Shown here piece after piece: positions 1-8,865 of a stretch of 64,000 nt of DNA. The stretch spans positions 372,001-436,000 of the forward strand of contig CAWBNH010000013.1 in assembly GCA_963790085.1 (NCBI GenBank), written 5' to 3'. The number at the start of each line of letters is the position of its first letter. Positions within the stretch are counted from its first letter, which is position 1. The position numbers and the translations under genes are program-made. The DNA comes from CAXMST01 sp963790085. Its GTDB lineage: Bacteria; Actinomycetota; Thermoleophilia; Solirubrobacterales; 70-9. Under the pieces are notes generated by a model that saw only the letters and a program-made list of their open reading frames with translations, searched no databases and was not told the DNA's origin.

Positions 1-1
1 T

Positions 2-160
2 CCGGCGCTCGACGTTGCCGCCGTCGCCGCGGGATACGGCGTGCCCTCCCGCACTGTCGAGGGAGCGGAGGAGCTTGGCGATGGGCTCGAGCAGGCGCTG
101 GCCGCCAAGGGTCCGGCGCTGGTCGAGGTCGGCGTCGCCCCCGGTATGTGGCTGGGCTGA
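2..160 (+). CDS. C-terminal end of a thiamine-diphosphate-dependent decarboxylase-type enzyme (5' part outside window)
   Basis: Only the last 52 codons are present. The reading LDVAAVAAGYGVPSRTVEG, followed by GPALVEVGV, is the typical end of the C-terminal pyrophosphate-binding domain of TPP enzymes such as benzoylformate decarboxylase and acetolactate-synthase-like proteins. The substrate cannot be told from this fragment; the AKGYGV-like run resembles benzoylformate decarboxylases most, which is a weak hint. The stop codon overlaps the likely GTG start of the next gene, so the two are probably cotranscribed. Confidence 0.6.
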   Translation, partial: PALDVAAVAAGYGVPSRTVEGAEELGDGLEQALAAKGPALVEVGVAPGMWLG

Positions 161-3080
161 GCGTGGCGGCGTCCATTGTCGATCACCCCGGGCCGGCCGC
201 GGCCCCGGATCGCGCGCCGGACTGGGTCGCGGGTGGCACGCCGCAGCCGCTCCGCAGCCGCCTGACCGCGCTGCTCGGCTCAGAGCAGGTGCTGAGCCGG
301 CCCAGCGACATCGTTCGGTACGCGTCGGATGCAAGCCCCTATCGGAGCTTCCCGCGAGCGGTCGTTCGACCGCGAGACGAGGCGGGGATGGCGGCGCTGA
401 TGCGGTTCGCGCGGGACCACGCCTTGCCGCTCGTCTTCCGCGCCGCCGGCACCAGCCTCAACGGCCAGTCGCAGACCGACGGTCTGCTCGTCGACGTCCG
501 CAGCCGCTGGCGGGGGGTGGAGGTGCTCGAGGACGGCGCTGCGGCCCGGGTCAGTCCCGGCACGATCCTCGGCCACGTCAACCGCGTGCTTGCTAAGCAT
601 GGGCGCCGGCTCGGCCCCGATCCGGCCAGCACCGAGATCGCCACGGTCGGCGGCGTGATCGCCAACAACTCGGGCGGGATGCGCTGCGGGACCACCAGGG
701 ATGCCTACTCGACGCTTCGCTCGCTGCGCTTCGTGCTGCCCTCGGGAACGAAGATCGACACCGGCGAGCCGGGCGCGGCGCGGCGCTTCGCCGAGGCCGA
801 GCCCGAGCTGGCCGCGGGCCTCGAGCGAATCCGCGACGAGATCCGTGCCGACGGCGACCTGCGCGAGCGAATCCGGCGCAAGTTCGCGATCAAGAACACG
901 ACCGGCTACCGGCTCTGCGCGTTCCTCGATGCCGACGAGCCGCTGGAGATCTTCCGGCGCCTGCTGGTCGGCTCCGAAGGCACGCTCGGCTTCGTCTCGG
1001 AGGCCACCTTCGAGACGGTCGAGGTGCCTGCGGCGACGACCCTGGCGTGGGTGCACTTTCCCAGCATCGACGCCGCGACTGCACCGGTCGCCGACTTGGT
1101 CGCGGCCGGCGCGACCGCGGTCGAGCTGATGGTTGCCCCGGCGTTGATGGTGGCGGCCAACTCGATCCCGGGGACGCCGGGCCACTGGAAGGAGCTCGAC
1201 CCCGCATCCGCCGCCCTCTTGGTCGAGTTCGGGGCCGACGGCGTCGAGGGCCTGGCGGCGGCCGAGGCCCGAGCCGATCGACTGCTCGAGAGCCACGCGG
1301 CAATGCGCCCGGCCGAGTGGGCCCGCGACCGGGAGACGATCGAGCTCTTCTGGCGGGTGCGCGAGGGGCTGCACGGGCTGATCGGCAGGCTGCGCCCGGC
1401 GGGGACGTCGCTGATCGTCGAAGACGTATGCGTGCCGCCGGCGCGGCTTGCCGAGTGCGCGGGCGAGCTGCAGGCGCTGCTCGGCGAGCACGGCTTCCTG
1501 ACCGGTGTCGCCGGACATGCCTCGGCGGGGAATCTGCACTTCATGCTGACCCCGGACTTCGCCGACCCCGAGGACGTCGATCGCTACGAGCGCTTCATCG
1601 CGGGGCTGGTCGAGCTGATCGTCGATCGCTACGACGGCTCGCTCAAGGCTGAGCACGGCACCGGCGTCAACATGGCTCCGTTCGTCGCCCGGGAGTGGGG
1701 GGAGCGGGCGACGGAGTTGATGTGGGAGGTCAAGCGGCTCGCCGATCCCGACGGGGTGCTCGGTCCCGGCGTCGTCCTCAACCGGGACCCGGGCTGCCAC
1801 CTCGCCAACCTGAAGACGACGCCCGAGGTCGAGCAGTCGGTCACCGCCTGTGTCGAGTGCGGTTTCTGCGAGCCGGCGTGCCCGAGCCGCGACCTGACGC
1901 TGACGCCCCGGCAGCGAATCGCGCTGCGGCGGGAGATGGCCCGTCAACCCTCCGGCTCGGACGTCCTCGAGGCGCTCGAGGCCGAGTATCGCTACGACGG
2001 GCTCGAGACCTGCGCGGTCGACGGCAGCTGTGCGCTCACCTGCCCGCTCGGGATCGACACCGGCAGCCTGGTCAAGCAGCTTCGCGCCGAGGCCCATGCG
2101 CCGGCCTCGGACCGGGCCGCCGAGATCCTCGCGCGCCGCTGGCGGATCGCCGAGCGTGGCGGACGCGCCGGGCTGCGAGCCGGCGCCGCCGCCGCCGAGA
2201 CCCTGGGGGACGGCGCGCTGCGGCGACTGACCGGCGCCGGTCGTCGCCTGCTCGGCAGCGAGGCGGTGCCGGCGTGGGTCGAGCCGATGCCGCCGCCCGC
2301 CCGCCCGTCGCAGCCCCTGACCGAGCGTCGCGGGGCGGCGGCCGTCTACCTGCCGGCATGCATCAACCGCATCTTCGGGCCATCGCATGCCGCGGAGCGC
2401 GACTGGGTGGCGAGCCTGCCGGAGGCGATGGTCGCCGTCTCGCGACGGGCCGGGCTCCCGCTCTGGATCCCGGCTGAGGCCCCCGGTACCTGCTGCGGGG
2501 TCCCGTTCAGCTCCAAGGGCCACGGGGCCGCCCACGCGACAATGGCGAGGCAGACCGTCGACAAGCTCTGGGCCTGGAGCGGCGGGGGTCAGCTCCCGAT
2601 CGTGGGAGACGCGAGCTCGTGCACCCAGGGCCTGCTCGATGCGGCCGAGGTGCTCGACGACGCCGGTCGCGAGCGCCATTCGCGACTCGAGATCGTCGAC
2701 TCGATCGAGTGGGCGGAGCGGCTCTTGGGGCGCCTGCCGATCGACCGGAGGGCGGGGCGGTCACCGTGCACCCGACCTGCGCCGCCCGTCATCTCGGGCT
2801 CGAGCCGACGCTGGTCGCGGTGGCCGCCGCGCTCGCCGAGCGAGTCGTGGTTCCCGAGAGCGCGGGCTGCTGCGGCTTCGCCGGCGATCGTGGCTTCCTC
2901 CACCCCGAGCTGACCGCGTCGGCGCTGAGCGAGGAGGCCGCCGAGGTCGATGCGGCCGGGCCCAGTGACGCCTACCTGAGCTCGAACCGGACCTGCGAGA
3001 TCGGTCTCGAGCGGGAGACCGGCCACGCCTATTCGTCGCTCATCTTCCTGCTCGAGGAGCTGAGCCGCCCGACCATCTAG
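148..3080 (+). CDS. FAD-linked and Fe-S D-2-hydroxyacid dehydrogenase (YdiJ/Dld type), interrupted by a 1-base frameshift
   Basis: Likely oxidises D-lactate, D-2-hydroxyglutarate or a similar hydroxyacid and passes electrons through iron-sulfur clusters to the quinone pool. An N-terminal PCMH-type FAD-binding domain (about residues 60-240, with AGTSLNGQ and GGVIANNSGGMRCG) is followed by the FAD-oxidase C-terminal domain (SLKAEHGTG). Two ferredoxin-like cysteine sets come next (CVECGFCEPACP and CAVDGSCALTCP), then two CCG motifs (CCGVPF, CCGFAGDRGF). The first frame runs into nonsense after IDRRAG near base 2757. The rest (AVTVHPTCAARHLGL to the stop at 3080) is one frame away, and adding one G to the G4 run at 2754-2757 restores a continuous protein of about 977 residues. 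GTG at 148 is used as start; GTG at 163 is also possible. The exact substrate is unknown. Confidence 0.82.
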
Positions 3081-3083
3081 GCT
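3078..3083 (+). promoter_or_regulatory. -10 box TAGGCT, probable leaderless promoter of the M28 peptidase gene
   Basis: TAGGCT lies 6 nt before the GTG start at 3090 and overlaps the stop of the preceding gene. It fits the TANNNT-plus-6-to-9-nt pattern seen before many genes here, so transcription would begin at or next to the start codon. Confidence 0.5.
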
Positions 3084-3089
3084 GGCGCC

Positions 3090-4319
3090 GTGACCACGAC
3101 CAACGCCCGTCTGGCGGAGACCCGCGCGAGGACCGACCAGGCCCTGCTCCGCGAGGTGATCGAGGCCCTCGCCCCGCTCGAGCGTCTGGCCGGCTCCGAG
3201 GGGGAGCGCGACGCGGCAGTCTGGATCGCGGATCGGCTCCGAGCGGCCGGGGCCGACGTGGCGATCGACGAGGAGCGCTTCGACGACGGCTACGCCGGGA
3301 TGATCGGCCGGCTCGCCGCGGTTGCCGCCGGCGCCGGAGCCGTGGCGCTCAGCGGTCGCGGCCGGCGTCCGGCAACCCTCGCCGCCGCCGCCGCGACGGC
3401 CCTGATCGCCGACGACATCTCGAATGGGGCGCGACCCTGGCGCAAGGCGACGATGCCCAGCCTGCCGACCTGGAACGTCGTCGCCGAGGCAGGCGACCGA
3501 GCGGCCGAGCGGACGCTGGTGGTGATGGCGCACCACGACGCGGCCCGCACCGGCCAGATCTTCGACGACCGCGCCCAACGCCTGCTCGGGGAGCACCTGC
3601 CGGGGCTGGTCGAGCGGATCGACACCTCGCTGCCGCTCTGGTGGCCGCTGCTGGCCGGCCCGGCCGCGGTTGCCGTCGGTGCCGCGACCGGGCGCCGCGG
3701 GCTGACCGCGCTCGGCGCGGCCGCCAGCGCGATCGGCGCCGGCGTGATGGCCGACATCCAGCGCAGCCCGGTCGTCCCCGGCGCCAACGACAACCTCTCG
3801 GCGGTGGCCGTGCTCGTCGCCCTGGCCGAGGCCCTGGCGGAGCGACCGGTGCGGGGGGTGCGCGTTCTGTTGGTCTCCTGCGGCGCCGAGGAGGTCCTCC
3901 AGGGCGGGGTCTACGCCTTCTGTGAACGGCACCTGGCGCCGCTCGATCGCGAGCGCACCTGGGTGCTCAACCTCGACACGCTTGGATCGCCCGGTCTGGT
4001 GCTCTTGGAGGGGGAGGGGCCAATCGTGATGGAGGACTTCTTCGACCGGACCTGGCGCGATCTGATCGCGAGCGTGGCCGAGCGCGAGCGGATCCCGATC
4101 CGCCGCGGCATGCGGGCCCGGACGAGCACCGACTCGGTGGTCCCGAGCAGGATGGGGATCCCGACGGCCTGCGTGGTCTCGATCAACCGCTACAAGGGCC
4201 TCTCCAACTACCACCAGATGGACGACACCCCGGAGCGGGTCTCCTACCCGACCGTCGCCTGCGCGGCCGATCTCGCGGAGGCGATGGCTCGCGAGCTGGC
4301 CGTCCCCGCCCCGGCTTGA
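3090..4319 (+). CDS. M28-family zinc aminopeptidase/peptidase
   Basis: A 409-residue M28 (glutamate carboxypeptidase-like) metallopeptidase. The dinuclear zinc ligands are visible in order: HHD at 148-150, GANDN with D234, the catalytic/bridging EE at 267-268, LNLDTLG with D296 and a late YHQMDDT with H375. Two hydrophobic Ala/Gly-rich stretches (about 72-106 and 182-220) lie inside the domain and could be membrane-associated or an unusual insert; no signal peptide is seen. The GTG start follows a leaderless-type -10 box by 6 nt. The ABC1 kinase gene begins one base after its stop, so the two are cotranscribed. The peptide substrate is unknown. Confidence 0.85.
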   Translation: MTTTNARLAETRARTDQALLREVIEALAPLERLAGSEGERDAAVWIADRLRAAGADVAIDEERFDDGYAGMIGRLAAVAAGAGAVALSGRGRRPATLAAAAATALIADDISNGARPWRKATMPSLPTWNVVAEAGDRAAERTLVVMAHHDAARTGQIFDDRAQRLLGEHLPGLVERIDTSLPLWWPLLAGPAAVAVGAATGRRGLTALGAAASAIGAGVMADIQRSPVVPGANDNLSAVAVLVALAEALAERPVRGVRVLLVSCGAEEVLQGGVYAFCERHLAPLDRERTWVLNLDTLGSPGLVLLEGEGPIVMEDFFDRTWRDLIASVAERERIPIRRGMRARTSTDSVVPSRMGIPTACVVSINRYKGLSNYHQMDDTPERVSYPTVACAADLAEAMARELAVPAPA

Positions 4320-4320
4320 G

Positions 4321-5700
4321 ATGAGCGAGGACAAGCTTCCGACGGGTCGGGTCCAACGCTTGACCCGGGTCGGCGCCGCGGCCGCCTCGCAGGCGGTCAA
4401 GCGGACCGGGACCCGGGCAGCCAACGTCGCCCGCTCCGAGGAGCGGGCCGACCGCGCGATGGAGCGGCGGCAGCTCGAGGCGGCGAAGCAGATCGTCACC
4501 GTCCTCGGCGGGATGAAGGGGGCGGCGATGAAGGTCGGCCAGGTGCTCAGCTTCATGGACATCGGGCTCGTCCCCGACGACTACCGCGAGGAGTTCCAGG
4601 CCGAGCTCGCAAAGCTTCGCGACGCGGCGCCGGCGGTCAGCTTCGATCAGATGCGCGAGGTGATCGAGGCGGATCTCGGCGAGCCGCTCTCGGCCGTGTT
4701 CAGTGAGTTCGACGAGGAGGCGATCGCCGCCGCGTCGATCGGCCAGGTCTACCGGGCACGGCTCGTCGCCGACGGCCGCGAGGTAGCCGTCAAGGTCCAG
4801 TACCCCGGGATCAACGACGCCGTGCGCGCCGACCTGAAGAACCTCGGCCTGATCCTGCGGGTCGTGCGGCGCCTGACGCCGAAGCTCGACATCGACGCCG
4901 TCGGCCGAGAGATCCGCGAGCGGATCGCCGAGGAGCTCGACTACGAGCTCGAGGCGGCGAATCATCGGACGATGGCCCGGATCTATCGGGGCCATCCGTT
5001 CATCGTCGTGCCCGACGTGGTCACCGCGCTCTCCCGCGAGCGGGTGATCGTCACCGAGTTCGCCGCCGGCGAGGGATTCGAGCAGCTCCGAGCCGAGCCG
5101 GACGAGGTCCGCGATCGGATCGGGGAGATCGTCTTCCGCTTCTACTACGGCTCGATGTTCCGCCACCATCGCTTCAGCGGCGACCCCCACCCCGGCAACA
5201 TGATCCTGCTGCCCGACGGCCGCGTGGCGTTCCTCGACTTCGGCATGTTCAAGGCGGTGGCGCCCGAGATCACCGAGCGCGAGCTCGCCTGCCAGCGGGC
5301 GGTGATCGAGCGCGACCCCGAGCGGCTACACCGGCTGCTGACCGAGTACGGGTTCATCCCCGAGCCCGAGAAGCTCGATCCCCAGGTCCTCTGGGCCTTC
5401 GTCGTCGAGGGGATCTGGTGGTACACCGAAGACCGGTCGGTCCGTCTCGATCAGGAGATCGCCTCGACGGTCGCGATCGAGACCGCCGATCCCCGCTCCA
5501 AGCACTTCAAGGCGATGCGTCACCAGGACATCGTCCCCGAGCATCTCTTCGGCCGGCGGCTCGAGTTGCTGACCCTGGCGCTGCTCGGCCGGCTCGAGGC
5601 CGAGGCCAACTGGTACCGGATCGCCCGCGAGTGGATCTACGGGGACGAGCCGGTGACCGAGCTGGGGCGCGCCGAGGCGGAGTTCTACGCCGGTCGCTGA
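4321..5700 (+). CDS. ABC1/UbiB/Coq8-family atypical protein kinase
   Basis: A 459-residue member of the AarF/UbiB/COQ8 family, atypical ATPase/kinases linked to isoprenoid-quinone and lipid metabolism. The family-defining KxGQ segment is KVGQ at 71-74. The Ala-rich nucleotide loop AAASIGQV is at 136-143, the VAVK lysine at about 158, and the catalytic and metal loops read SGDPHPGN and FLDFGMF. No C-terminal transmembrane pair is obvious. ATG follows the peptidase stop by one base, so translation is probably coupled. The 3' end overlaps lipB on the other strand by 16 bases (convergent). The true substrate of bacterial members is unsettled. Confidence 0.9.
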   Translation: MSEDKLPTGRVQRLTRVGAAAASQAVKRTGTRAANVARSEERADRAMERRQLEAAKQIVTVLGGMKGAAMKVGQVLSFMDIGLVPDDYREEFQAELAKLRDAAPAVSFDQMREVIEADLGEPLSAVFSEFDEEAIAAASIGQVYRARLVADGREVAVKVQYPGINDAVRADLKNLGLILRVVRRLTPKLDIDAVGREIRERIAEELDYELEAANHRTMARIYRGHPFIVVPDVVTALSRERVIVTEFAAGEGFEQLRAEPDEVRDRIGEIVFRFYYGSMFRHHRFSGDPHPGNMILLPDGRVAFLDFGMFKAVAPEITERELACQRAVIERDPERLHRLLTEYGFIPEPEKLDPQVLWAFVVEGIWWYTEDRSVRLDQEIASTVAIETADPRSKHFKAMRHQDIVPEHLFGRRLELLTLALLGRLEAEANWYRIAREWIYGDEPVTELGRAEAEFYAGR

Positions 5701-6494
5701 GCGCCCTGCGTCTCCCCGGCCGCGGTTCCGGCGGCGGCGAGCAGATCCTCGTGCGTCACCTCCCGCGGCTCGCGGGCGAAGGCCGAGGCGAACTCGGCGG
5801 CGACGGTGTCGGCGAGGGCCCCGACCTCCTGCCGGGCGCCGAGCTCTCTGACCAGCGACGTCATCCGTACGTACTCGATCCCGCAGGGGACGATCCACTC
5901 GAACGGCTGCAGGTCGTTGCTGACGTTGATCGCGAGGCCGTGCGTCGTCACCCCGCGGCTGACGTGGACGCCGATCGAGCCGACCTTCCGGGCGCCGGAG
6001 CCGTCGGGGGAGGCGACCGTGGCTGGCCCGACCCGCGTGCCCTGGGGTCCGGCCTCGCCCGCTGCGACCGGCGGCTCGCCGGCCGTCCAGACGCCCGTCA
6101 GTCCCTCGAAGACCTGCGCCGGCACGCCGTGGGCGCGCAGCGAGGAGATCATCACCCGCTCGAGCCGGCGGACGTAGGCGTGAACGTCGTCGCCGTAGGG
6201 ACCGAGGTCGATGATCGGATAGGCGACCAGCTGCCCCGGCCCGTGGTAGGTGACGCGTCCGCCGCGGTCGGTCGCGGCGACCTCGATCCCCTGCATCTCG
6301 TACCACTGCTCGCCCATCGGCAGCTCCGCGTCGGGGGTGCGGCGGCCGCGCGTGTAGACGGGCCAGTGCTCGAGCAGCAGCAGCACGTCCGGGATCGCAG
6401 CTGCCTGTCGGGCGGCTCGAAGATCGTTCTGGAGCGCCAGCGCCTCGCGGTAAGGGGTCGTCTGCAGACGGGCTACCCAGAGCTCGGAGCTCAT
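5685..6494 (-). CDS. lipB: Lipoyl(octanoyl) transferase LipB
   Basis: Transfers the octanoyl group from octanoyl-ACP to the lysine of lipoyl domains, the first step of protein lipoylation. The family core GGRVTYHGPGQL is at 78-89. The catalytic lysine lies in RKVGSIG (K170) and the catalytic cysteine in IVPCGIE (C204). At 269 residues it is longer than usual. The excess is a Gly/Pro/Ala-rich insert of about 28 residues between TGVW (137) and the catalytic lysine. It begins 2 bp after the Leu/Val dehydrogenase gene and is last in the operon encoding a lipoylated E2, its likely main client. No lipA is in the window. Confidence 0.93.
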   Translation of the reverse strand: MSSELWVARLQTTPYREALALQNDLRAARQAAAIPDVLLLLEHWPVYTRGRRTPDAELPMGEQWYEMQGIEVAATDRGGRVTYHGPGQLVAYPIIDLGPYGDDVHAYVRRLERVMISSLRAHGVPAQVFEGLTGVWTAGEPPVAAGEAGPQGTRVGPATVASPDGSGARKVGSIGVHVSRGVTTHGLAINVSNDLQPFEWIVPCGIEYVRMTSLVRELGARQEVGALADTVAAEFASAFAREPREVTHEDLLAAAGTAAGETQGAQRPA

Positions 6495-6496
6495 CC

Positions 6497-7582
6497 TCAG
6501 GAGTGTCGCAGGTTGATCCCGGCGGGCCGGCGGCTGCCGCCCGCACGGGCGCCGGCGCAGCCACGTCGCAGGCGCGCCTCCGAGAGGTCGCGGGCCGCCG
6601 CCAGCGGCGTCACGCCGCGGCGCTCGGCGTCGGCGAGGATCGAGGCGATCGTCTCCTCGATCCCGGCGACGCGCTCCAGCGCCACCGCGTGCTCCTCGCC
6701 GCGCAGCTCGCCGTAGACGCTGATCAGTCCGCCGACGTTGGCGATGAAATCGGGCGCGTAGAGGATCTCGCGCGCCAGCAGTCGCTCCGCGACCGCCTCG
6801 TCGGCGAGCACGTTGTTGGCGGCGCCGCAGAGGACCGCGGCGCCGAGCCGTTCGACCGATCGCTCGTCGATCAGGCCGCCGAGCGCGCAGGGCGCGAGCA
6901 CGTCGCAGTCGCTCGCCAGCGCGTCGGCCGGCTCGACCCACTCCGCGCCGAGCGCCTCGGCGGGAGCCCGCAGGGCGGGGTCGACGTCGGCGATCGTCAG
7001 CCGCGCCCGGTCCGCCCTCAGCAGCTCGGCGAGATGGGAGCCGACGTGGCCGAAGCCGATGATCGCGACCCGGCGGTTCTCGAGGTCGCCGCTGCCCCAG
7101 CGATGCTCGGCGCAGGCCCGCATTGCTGCGCGGACGCCGAACGCCGTCACCGGGCTCGGGTCGCCGGAGCCGCCCCGGGAGGAGTCGAGTCCGACGACGT
7201 GGGAGCTGCGCTCCGCGATCACGGCCATGTCGTCGGCGCCGGTGCCGACGTCCTCGGCGGTCACGTACCGCCCCTCGAGCGATTCGACCAGGTCACCGAA
7301 GTCGAGCAGGATCGCCCGCCGCTCGTAGCCCTCGGGACGTTGCTCGTGCGGTGCAGCGATCACGCCCTTGCCACCCCCGAGGTCGAGGCCGGCGGCAGCG
7401 GCCTTGTGGGTCATCGCAGCGGCGAGCCGGGTCGCGTCGGCGACGGCATCGGCCTCCCGGTCGTATCGCCAGAGCCTGACCCCGCCGAGCGCCGGACCGA
7501 GCACCGTCGAGTCGACGGCGACCGTCATCAGCGCCCCGGATCGGCGACCACGCTCGACCGCGATCTCCTCGAGGGCGCTCAT
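6497..7582 (-). CDS. Leucine/valine (Glu/Leu/Phe/Val family) dehydrogenase
   Basis: NAD-dependent oxidative deaminase of branched-chain amino acids, giving the 2-oxoacids used by the dehydrogenase complex encoded just upstream. The 361 residues match leucine/valine dehydrogenases. MTHKAAAAGLDLGGGKGVI (57-75) carries the substrate-binding and catalytic lysines K60 and K72. The Rossmann motif IIGFGHVGSH is at about 174-183, and the C-terminal part has CGAANNVL and PDFIANVGGLI. ATG overlaps the E2 stop by 4 bases. Position in the operon favours leucine/valine over phenylalanine as substrate, which is an inference. Confidence 0.88.
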   Translation of the reverse strand: MSALEEIAVERGRRSGALMTVAVDSTVLGPALGGVRLWRYDREADAVADATRLAAAMTHKAAAAGLDLGGGKGVIAAPHEQRPEGYERRAILLDFGDLVESLEGRYVTAEDVGTGADDMAVIAERSSHVVGLDSSRGGSGDPSPVTAFGVRAAMRACAEHRWGSGDLENRRVAIIGFGHVGSHLAELLRADRARLTIADVDPALRAPAEALGAEWVEPADALASDCDVLAPCALGGLIDERSVERLGAAVLCGAANNVLADEAVAERLLAREILYAPDFIANVGGLISVYGELRGEEHAVALERVAGIEETIASILADAERRGVTPLAAARDLSEARLRRGCAGARAGGSRRPAGINLRHS

Positions 7583-8865
7583 CGCCCGCCACCCTCGATC
7601 CGCTGCCGGACGCCGCCGAGGAAGCGCGCCGCCTCGACTCCGTCGAGCGCGCGGTGGTCCCAGGACATGCACAGGTAGGACATCGGCCGGATCGCGACCG
7701 CCTCGTCGCCCCGATCGTCTCTGGTCGCGACCGGTCGCCGGACGACCGCCTCGAGGTCGAGGATGCCGACCTGCGGCTGGTTGATGATCGGGGTTGCGAT
7801 CAAGGCCCCGAACCGGCCGGGGTTGGTGATCGTGAAGGTGCCGCCGACGAGGTCGTCGGGAGCCAGATCAGCGGTCCGCGCCCGCCTCGCCAGCTCGTCG
7901 ATCGCGGCCGCCAGCCCCTCGACCGAGAGGCGCTGTGCGCGGCGGATAACCGGCGCTACGAGCCCCTCGTCGATCGCCACGGCAATAGCGAGGTTGACGT
8001 CCTCGTGATGGACGATCTCGCCACCGTCGATCGAGGCGTTGAGCACCGGGTGCTCCTGCAGCCCCACGACCACCGCCTCGGCAACGAACGCCAGATAGGT
8101 GAGGGGCACGCCACGTCGCGCGAGAGCCTCCCGGCGCGCGCCGAGCTCGCGCTCGACCGCCGAGAAGTCGGCCTCGACGACCGTCGTGCAGTGCGCCGAT
8201 GTCCGCCGGCTCGAGAGCATGTGCTCGGCGATCGCGCGGCGCATCCCGCCGAGCGGCTCGCGCCGCACCGGGCCGAACAGATCGGCCTCTCCGGCCGCGG
8301 GCGCCGAGCCGGTGCGCTCCGGCTCGGGCTCGGGCTCGGCGACGTAGGGGGACTCGGTGTGAAGCGGCCGATCGGCGCCGTTGCCGCCGGCCGCCGCCTC
8401 CCGCCGCCGCAGGTGGGCGAGCAGGTCGGCCTTGCGAATCCTGTTGCCGACGCCGTGCCCCTCGACGGAGTCGAGGTCGACACCGTGCTCGGCCGCGATC
8501 CGGCGCACCACGGGGGAGTGGAAGCGGGACCGATCGTGCTCGTAACCGCTCGGCTCCGGCGGGCCGACGACCGGCGCATCGCCGTCAGGCGCGCCGCCCT
8601 CGCCGGCGTTGGTCGTGATCCGGGCCAGGATCGTGCCGACCGCGACCGTCGCACCGACCTCGACGAGCACCTCGCTGAGCAGGCCGGCGCATGGGGCGGG
8701 GATCTCGACGTCGATCTTGTCGGTGCTCACCTCACAGATCGGCTCGTCGGCGGCGACCCGCTCGCCCGGCTCCTTCAGCCAGCCTGCGATCGTGCCCTCG
8801 ACGACGGAGACGCCCATCTGGGGCATCACGACCTCGGCGGCACTCTCAGTAGCGGCGGAGCTCAT
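7579..8865 (-). CDS. Dihydrolipoamide acyltransferase (E2) of a branched-chain 2-oxoacid dehydrogenase complex
   Basis: Core subunit that moves the acyl group from lipoyl to CoA. A single lipoyl domain occupies about 10-85, with the lipoylation lysine in STDKIDVE (K50). A peripheral-subunit-binding domain follows at about 114-150 (SPVVRRIAAEHGVDL, NRIRKADLLAHL), then a Glu/Pro-rich linker. The catalytic domain ends with the CoA-acyltransferase motif SWDHRALDG (H404, D408). Its start overlaps the E1-beta gene by 20 bases and its stop overlaps the leucine dehydrogenase start. Branched-chain specificity is inferred from that neighbour; a pyruvate dehydrogenase role cannot be excluded from sequence alone. 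Confidence 0.92.
   Translation of the reverse strand: MSSAATESAAEVVMPQMGVSVVEGTIAGWLKEPGERVAADEPICEVSTDKIDVEIPAPCAGLLSEVLVEVGATVAVGTILARITTNAGEGGAPDGDAPVVGPPEPSGYEHDRSRFHSPVVRRIAAEHGVDLDSVEGHGVGNRIRKADLLAHLRRREAAAGGNGADRPLHTESPYVAEPEPEPERTGSAPAAGEADLFGPVRREPLGGMRRAIAEHMLSSRRTSAHCTTVVEADFSAVERELGARREALARRGVPLTYLAFVAEAVVVGLQEHPVLNASIDGGEIVHHEDVNLAIAVAIDEGLVAPVIRRAQRLSVEGLAAAIDELARRARTADLAPDDLVGGTFTITNPGRFGALIATPIINQPQVGILDLEAVVRRPVATRDDRGDEAVAIRPMSYLCMSWDHRALDGVEAARFLGGVRQRIEGGGR

Noticed and set aside
2754..2757. Programmed ribosomal frameshift in the hydroxyacid dehydrogenase
   Set aside because: No slippery heptamer or downstream structure stands out, and similar single-base slips in G/C runs occur in two other genes, which points to sequence error.
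280..4562. Very long open frames on the minus strand opposite the dehydrogenase and peptidase genes
   Set aside because: Their translations are Arg/Gly/Pro/Ala-rich with no domain motifs, as expected for the antisense of GC-rich genes; the plus-strand genes have clear catalytic motifs.
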